A DNA stretch of 64,000 bases from Haemophilus haemolyticus (GTDB taxonomy: Bacteria; Pseudomonadota; Gammaproteobacteria; Enterobacterales; Pasteurellaceae), in the NCBI RefSeq assembly GCF_003351405.1, contig NZ_CP031240.1:1-64000 (forward strand), given 5' to 3'. The stretch's first letter is position 1; every line of letters begins with the position of its first letter. Position numbers and translations under genes: made by a program. The notes under the pieces were generated by a model, which searched no databases, was not told the origin of the DNA, and was given only the letters and a program-made list of their open reading frames with translations. Below are positions 60,248 through 64,000 of the stretch, piece after piece.

Positions 60248-60907
60248 ATGAACTGGGATTATATCATTAACGTTTTTCCGCGATTTGTAGATGCAACATT
60301 AATGACACTTGCTCTCTCCTTTTGGGGAATCTTACTTTCGCTGATTATCGGCACTATTTGTGCAGTGATAACTACTTACCAAGTGAAATCATTAAGCTGG
60401 CTAGTTAAAAGCTACATTGAACTTTCTCGTAATACCCCACTTTTAATTCAAGTGTTTTTCCTTTATTTCGGCTTATCTAAAGTTGGCATTAAATTAGATG
60501 GATTCACTTGTGGTGTGATTGGATTAGCTTTTTTAGGTGGGAGCTATATGGCTGAGGCCATTCGCGGGGGATTAGAAGCAGTATCAAAAGGGCAAATAGA
60601 ATCTGCACTTAGCATCGGTTTAACACCTTTTCAAGCTTTCCGATATGTGATTTTACCTCAAGCCTTTGCTATTTCTATGCCAGCTATTGGAGCAAACTGT
60701 TTATTTTTAATGAAAGAAACCTCCGTTATTAGCGCAGTTGCTGTCGCAGAATTAATGTTTATTGCAAAAGAAATCATTGGTATGGATTACAAAACAAATG
60801 AGTCCTTATTTTTATTGGTTGTATTTTATCTAATTATTTTATTACCGATGTCAATTTTGATTCGCTATTTAGAAAAACGTACTCGGAGAGCAAAATATGG
60901 GGCTTGA
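60248..60907 (+). CDS. Polar amino acid ABC transporter permease (first)
   Basis: A 219-residue inner-membrane subunit of the His/Glu/Gln/Arg permease family. ELSRNTPLLIQVFFLYFGL is the family N-terminal segment, and the ATPase-contact EAA loop is EAIRGGLEAVSKGQIESALSIGLTPFQAF (quoted here in part: SKGQIESALSIGLTP). About five transmembrane helices. It overlaps the second permease by 11 bp. The leader has CAACAT (60191) and CAAACA (60223), possible pairing sites for the GcvB seed. The transported amino acid is not evident. Confidence 0.85.
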   Translation: MNWDYIINVFPRFVDATLMTLALSFWGILLSLIIGTICAVITTYQVKSLSWLVKSYIELSRNTPLLIQVFFLYFGLSKVGIKLDGFTCGVIGLAFLGGSYMAEAIRGGLEAVSKGQIESALSIGLTPFQAFRYVILPQAFAISMPAIGANCLFLMKETSVISAVAVAELMFIAKEIIGMDYKTNESLFLLVVFYLIILLPMSILIRYLEKRTRRAKYGA

Positions 60908-61565
60908 ATTATTATTCCAAGGTAACCAATTAAACCGCTTACTCCATGGGCTTTGGATTACCGCTGAAATTGCATTTATTTCAGTATTTTTTGCTTGCTT
61001 CTTAGGGATTATTTTAGGCATACTGATGACAAGTAAAAATAATATTATCAAAGCAATTACAGGCATTTATCTTGAATTTGTACGCCTTATTCCATTATTA
61101 GTGTTGTTGTTTCTTGCCTATTTTGGATTAGCAAAATGGTTTGATATCCATTTAGATAGTGTCACCGTCTGTATTCTTGTCTTTATTTTTTGGGGAACTG
61201 CAGAAATGGGGGATCTCGTGCGTGGTGCGCTCACCTCCATTGAAAAGCACCAAATTGAATCGGCTTACGCCCTAGGCTTAACGCCCTTGCAAACTTTCAT
61301 TTATATTTTACTTCCTCAAAGCCTAAAACGAGTGACACCAAGTATAATTAACTTATTCACACGTATGATAAAAACCAGTTCACTTGCCATGTTAATTGGT
61401 GTGGTTGAAGTTATCAAAGTTGGCCAACAAATTATTGAACATTCTCTTTTCACTAATCAATCTGCTGCTCTTTGGATATACGGTGTAATTTTCTGTTTAT
61501 ATTTTGTAATTTGTTATCCACTTTCATTATTTTCTCGTTATTTAGAAGCGCGTTGGGAAAATTAA
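60897..61565 (+). CDS. Polar amino acid ABC transporter permease (second)
   Basis: A 222-residue companion permease with the same fold. LEFVRLIPLLVLLFLAYFGLA is the family segment (first part EFVRLIPLLVLLF), and EKHQIESAYALGLTPLQTF the EAA loop. GGAGA precedes ATG 60897, within the end of the first permease gene, so the two are coupled and probably form a heterodimeric channel. The ATPase gene follows 9 bp later. Confidence 0.85.
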   Translation: MGLELLFQGNQLNRLLHGLWITAEIAFISVFFACFLGIILGILMTSKNNIIKAITGIYLEFVRLIPLLVLLFLAYFGLAKWFDIHLDSVTVCILVFIFWGTAEMGDLVRGALTSIEKHQIESAYALGLTPLQTFIYILLPQSLKRVTPSIINLFTRMIKTSSLAMLIGVVEVIKVGQQIIEHSLFTNQSAALWIYGVIFCLYFVICYPLSLFSRYLEARWEN

Positions 61566-61574
61566 GGAACCAAA

Positions 61575-62339
61575 ATGGCATTATTAGAAATCAAAAATCT
61601 TGTTAAAAATTATGGCGATGTAGAAGCATTAAAAGGAATAAGTCTTTCTGTTGAAAAAGGGGAAGTTGTCGTAATTTTAGGGCCATCTGGCTGTGGGAAA
61701 AGCACTTTTTTACGCACACTAAATGGCTTAGAACCAATAAAGAGCGGTCAATTATTACTGCAAAATGCAGGACTACTTGGCAAAGACATCAGTTGGGTAA
61801 AAGCGCGCCAACGTATTGGTATGGTGTTTCAAAGTTATGAATTATTTGCTCATTTATCGGTGATCGACAACATTCTACTTGGACCATTAAAAGTACAAAA
61901 ACGCGATCGTGCTGAAGCAGAAAAACAAGCAGATGAATTACTCAAACGAGTGGGATTATATGAGCGTAAAAATGCCTATCCACGCGAGCTTTCAGGTGGT
62001 CAAAAGCAACGCATAGCCATTGTGCGTACCCTATGTATGAATCCTGAAATTATTCTATTTGATGAAGTGACCGCTGCATTGGATCCGGAAATGGTACGCG
62101 AAGTACTCGATGTTATTTTAGGTCTAGCCAAAGATGGCATGACAATGTTGATTGTGACACATGAAATGAATTTTGCACGTCAAGTCGCACATCGCATTGT
62201 ATTTATGGATAAAGGTCAAATTATCGAACAAGCCAAGCCTGAAGATTTCTTTACGAATCCGACCACGGATCGGGCGAAAACATTCTTAAACATCTTAAAC
62301 TATGAACCAAGAGGGACAAACTATGAAGAAAACATTTAA
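61575..62339 (+). CDS. Polar amino acid ABC transporter ATP-binding protein
   Basis: A 254-residue ABC ATPase: Walker A GPSGCGKST at 36-44, Q-loop GMVFQSYELFAHLSV, signature LSGGQKQRIAIVRTL, Walker B ILFDEVTAALDPE, and switch histidine in IVTHEMNFA. The pattern fits the GlnQ/HisP amino-acid class. The Walker B aspartate is followed by E-V rather than the commoner E-P. Its last 17 bases overlap the start of the binding-protein gene. Confidence 0.9.
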   Translation: MALLEIKNLVKNYGDVEALKGISLSVEKGEVVVILGPSGCGKSTFLRTLNGLEPIKSGQLLLQNAGLLGKDISWVKARQRIGMVFQSYELFAHLSVIDNILLGPLKVQKRDRAEAEKQADELLKRVGLYERKNAYPRELSGGQKQRIAIVRTLCMNPEIILFDEVTAALDPEMVREVLDVILGLAKDGMTMLIVTHEMNFARQVAHRIVFMDKGQIIEQAKPEDFFTNPTTDRAKTFLNILNYEPRGTNYEENI

Positions 62340-63177
62340 AAAATTAACCGCACTTTTTGCCACGGCAGCACTTGCTTTTGGATTATCGGCCTGTAACGAT
62401 AAAGAACAGGTCAAAGAAACGAAACAAGCTTCTGCAATTGAACAAATCAAACAAGCAGGCAAAGTACGCATTGGCGTATTCAGTGATAAACCGCCATTTG
62501 GCTATGTGGATGCCCAAGGAAAAAGCCAAGGGTTTGATGTAGAAATCGGTAAAGCGATTACGAAGGATCTATTAGGCGATGAAAATAAAGTGGAATTTGT
62601 ACTTGTAGATGCAGCAAACCGCGCTGAATATTTACTTTCCAAGAAAGTAGATATTATTCTAGCGAATTTTACTGTCACTGCAGCACGTAAAGAAGTGGTC
62701 GATTTTGCAAACCCTTATATGAAAGTTGCACTTGGTGTGGTGTCTAAAAATGGTGAAGTCATCACAAACCTTGAACAATTAAAAGATAAAACCCTGATTG
62801 TGGATAAAGGGACTACCGCTGATATTTTCTTTACCCAAAATTATCCCAACATCAAATTACTTAAATTTGAACAAAATACCGAAACCTTTGAAGCATTACG
62901 TGACGGACGTGGTGATGCACTTTCTAATGACAACACCTTCTTATTTGCTTGGGCAAAACAAAACCCAGGCTACACAGTAGGCGTAAAAAGTTTTGGCGAT
63001 CAAGATGTTATTGCCCCTGCAGTACGCAAAGATGCGCCAGATTTACTCAATTGGTTAAATACTGAAATTGTTAAACTTTCTAAAGAAGGCGTATTAAAAC
63101 AAGCCTATGAAAAAACATTATTGCCAGTTTATGGTGATAGCGTCAGAGAAAGCGATATTGCGGTTCAATATAAATAA
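62323..63177 (+). CDS. Amino acid ABC transporter substrate-binding lipoprotein
   Basis: A 284-residue family 3 solute-binding protein. The signal sequence ends in the lipobox LSAC with Cys24 as the lipidated residue, so it is membrane-anchored in the periplasm. GKVRIGVFSDKPPFGYVDAQGKSQGFDVEIG (start VRIGVFSDKPPFGY), VDIILANFTVTAARKEVVDF and the closing LPVYGDSV are typical. ATG 62323 with GAGGG is chosen over the ORF start 62302; the codons overlap the ATPase gene. An uptake signal is inside the signal-peptide codons. The ligand is unknown; acidic or polar amino acids are likely. Confidence 0.88.
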   Translation: MKKTFKKLTALFATAALAFGLSACNDKEQVKETKQASAIEQIKQAGKVRIGVFSDKPPFGYVDAQGKSQGFDVEIGKAITKDLLGDENKVEFVLVDAANRAEYLLSKKVDIILANFTVTAARKEVVDFANPYMKVALGVVSKNGEVITNLEQLKDKTLIVDKGTTADIFFTQNYPNIKLLKFEQNTETFEALRDGRGDALSNDNTFLFAWAKQNPGYTVGVKSFGDQDVIAPAVRKDAPDLLNWLNTEIVKLSKEGVLKQAYEKTLLPVYGDSVRESDIAVQYK

Positions 63178-63196
63178 TAAATACAAATAAAAATAA

Positions 63197-63229
63197 AAAT
63201 AAGCGCAGGCAAACCAGCGCTTATTTTTT
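63197..63229 (+). terminator. Terminator of the ABC transporter operon
   Basis: AAATAAGCGC (63197-63206) pairs with GCGCTTATTT (63217-63226), followed by TTTT. Confidence 0.85.
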
Positions 63230-63262
63230 ATGAATGAAAATAGGGCTAAAACCTACCGCACT

Positions 63263-63406
63263 TTATGGGTTCATTCCCCAATGACGTGTGTTTTTATCAA
63301 ATTTAACACCTGAATGAGAACCTTCTGCGCCGTTAAAATACACATCTTTATTTGCGCAAGCTGAAATAATCAACGCGCCTGCGATAATCAACAACCATTT
63401 TTTCAT
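63263..63406 (-). CDS. Small lipoprotein, 47 residues
   Basis: Starts MKKWLLIIAGALIISAC and continues ANKDVYFNGAEGSH to RHWGMNP. The lipobox IISAC puts the lipidated cysteine at residue 17, leaving a mature peptide of 31 residues. AAAGGT precedes ATG 63406. The mature part contains no recognised domain, though it is rich in Asn, His and Lys. It is convergent with the ABC operon. An uptake signal (63255-63263) touches its stop. Possibly an outer-membrane anchor or a stress lipoprotein; no function is assigned. Confidence 0.7.
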   Translation of the reverse strand: MKKWLLIIAGALIISACANKDVYFNGAEGSHSGVKFDKNTRHWGMNP

Positions 63407-63568
63407 AAGTAAACCTTTTTGCTAAATTAAAAAACCTACGAATTGTAACACAACGGCTCCACATCCCAACAAAATATTTTGCTTTCCTTGCCATCATTAA
63501 CCCCCTCACCAAAGCCAAACTTCCCTTCTTTGCTGATAAATTTGACTTATTGAACTATTAAAAAACGT

Positions 63569-63618
63569 AAGAAATTTAAACCGCACTTTAAATAAAATAA
63601 AAAATTTCTTATTTTTTT
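63569..63618 (+). terminator. AT-rich terminator-like hairpin
   Basis: AAGAAATTT (63569-63577) and AAATTTCTT (63602-63610), then ATTTTTTT; the loop contains an uptake signal (63580-63588). No plus-strand gene precedes it directly, so its role is unclear. Confidence 0.4.
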
Positions 63619-63619
63619 C

Positions 63620-63647
63620 TTGATCGCTATAAATTTATATATATAAT
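63620..63647 (+). promoter_or_regulatory. Promoter of the candidate small RNA
   Basis: TTGATC (63620-63625), 16 bp, TATAAT (63642-63647): a perfect -10 and a good -35. Confidence 0.65.
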
Positions 63648-63653
63648 GAATTC

Positions 63654-63737
63654 TGTTTTAGATACTAGATAGTAATTTAATAGTAATGAAACTTGGCTAG
63701 TGCATTCCCCCACTCCTTCGCACTAGCCATTTTTTTT
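63654..63737 (+). ncRNA. Candidate small RNA with anti-Shine-Dalgarno loop
   Basis: A start near 63654 from the promoter above and a strong terminator, TGGCTAGTGC (63694-63703) with GCACTAGCCA (63720-63729) and eight T, define an RNA of about 84 nt. No ORF with a ribosome site lies inside. The 16-base loop is C-rich and contains CTCCTT (63713-63718), complementary to AAGGAG. It could instead be a leader/attenuator of the NIF3-family gene 46 bp downstream. I do not recognise it as a named RNA. Confidence 0.55.
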
Positions 63738-63782
63738 GGAATTTTGTACCATATCTCACCTGTTTCCAATCAACGATCCATT

Positions 63783-64000
63783 ATGAATAATCTCGAACTT
63801 GAACAACTCATTAATCAAAAACTTTCTTCCGATAAAATCAATGACTATGCGCCCAACGGCTTACAAGTCGAAGGTAAAACAGAAATCAAAAAAATCATTA
63901 CTGGTGTAACGGCGAGCCAGGCTTTAATCGACTACGCAATCAGCCAAAATGCTGATGCGATTTTGGTTCATCACGGCTATTTTTGGAAAAGTGAAAACCC
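63783..64000 (+). CDS. NIF3/YbgI family protein, 5' part
   Basis: The first 72 residues are visible: MNNLELEQLINQKLSSDKIN, DYAPNGLQVEG, ITGVTASQALIDYAI and ADAILVHHGYFW, which carries the family metal-binding histidine pair. Annotated relatives are called GTP cyclohydrolase 1 type 2 homologues, but their true substrate is uncertain. The gene runs off the window. There is no clear Shine-Dalgarno sequence before ATG 63783. Confidence 0.88.
   Translation, partial: MNNLELEQLINQKLSSDKINDYAPNGLQVEGKTEIKKIITGVTASQALIDYAISQNADAILVHHGYFWKSEN

Overview
The window is chromosomal DNA from Haemophilus, most likely H. influenzae or a very close relative. The evidence is a low-GC coding style, enterobacterial-type gene pairs in Pasteurellaceae form, and 51 exact copies of the 9-base DNA uptake signal core AAGTGCGGT / ACCGCACTT, about one per 1.25 kb. 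Nearly all genes are housekeeping. No rRNA, tRNA, CRISPR array, prophage or IS transposase was seen.

Layout. 1-5.3 kb: end of a DUF1919 gene, rsuA-bcr, a membrane protein, a TRIC-type channel and proA. 5.3-9.6 kb: dnaJ and dnaK, unusually separated by two small genes, a terminator and a MITE-like repeat; dnaK has a sigma-32 type promoter. 9.7-18.2 kb: a DUF945 protein, mgsA and the pyruvate dehydrogenase genes aceE-aceF-lpdA. 18.3-23.8 kb: apt, dnaX, upp, uraA, hda. 23.8-29.3 kb, minus strand: cmk, rpsA, ihfB, lapA, lapB, pyrF, yciH. 29.5-32.4 kb: a Fur-controlled TonB-dependent receptor. 32.5-36.6 kb: mtnN, a DsbA-like protein, recJ, dsbC. 36.7-42.1 kb: prfB with its programmed frameshift, lysS, mdh, argR, yfcH. 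42.1-48.9 kb: purF, cvpA (PurR operator), yfbV, ackA, pta, smrB. 49-58.6 kb: prmB, an MFS protein, a colicin-E1-type immunity protein, cysB, rluB, yciO, sucD, sucC, rlmM, gcvA. 58.7-64 kb: GcvB small RNA, ilvE, a polar amino acid ABC transporter, a 47-residue lipoprotein, a probable small RNA and the start of a NIF3-family gene.

The accessory signals worth most attention are small. Between recJ and dsbC lies a 22-codon hydrophobic peptide gene that resembles the Ibs type I toxins. A promoter and a terminator on the opposite strand fit an antisense RNA. At 63.6-63.7 kb a promoter and a strong terminator frame an unannotated RNA of about 84 nt whose loop carries an anti-Shine-Dalgarno CUCCUU. 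A chromosomal colicin-E1-type immunity gene sits alone with its own promoter. The dnaK-dnaJ pair is split by small genes and a hairpin repeat. The dnaX gene has slippery runs that put a stop codon directly in the shifted frame.

Start codons were moved inward from the longest ORF wherever a ribosome site and family alignment supported it (rsuA, mgsA, ihfB, lysS, cvpA, yfbV, ackA, rlmM, gcvA, argR, upp, the DsbA-like gene, mtnN, yciH and the solute-binding protein). Identifications rest on recognising protein sequence and motifs by eye; no database search was run.
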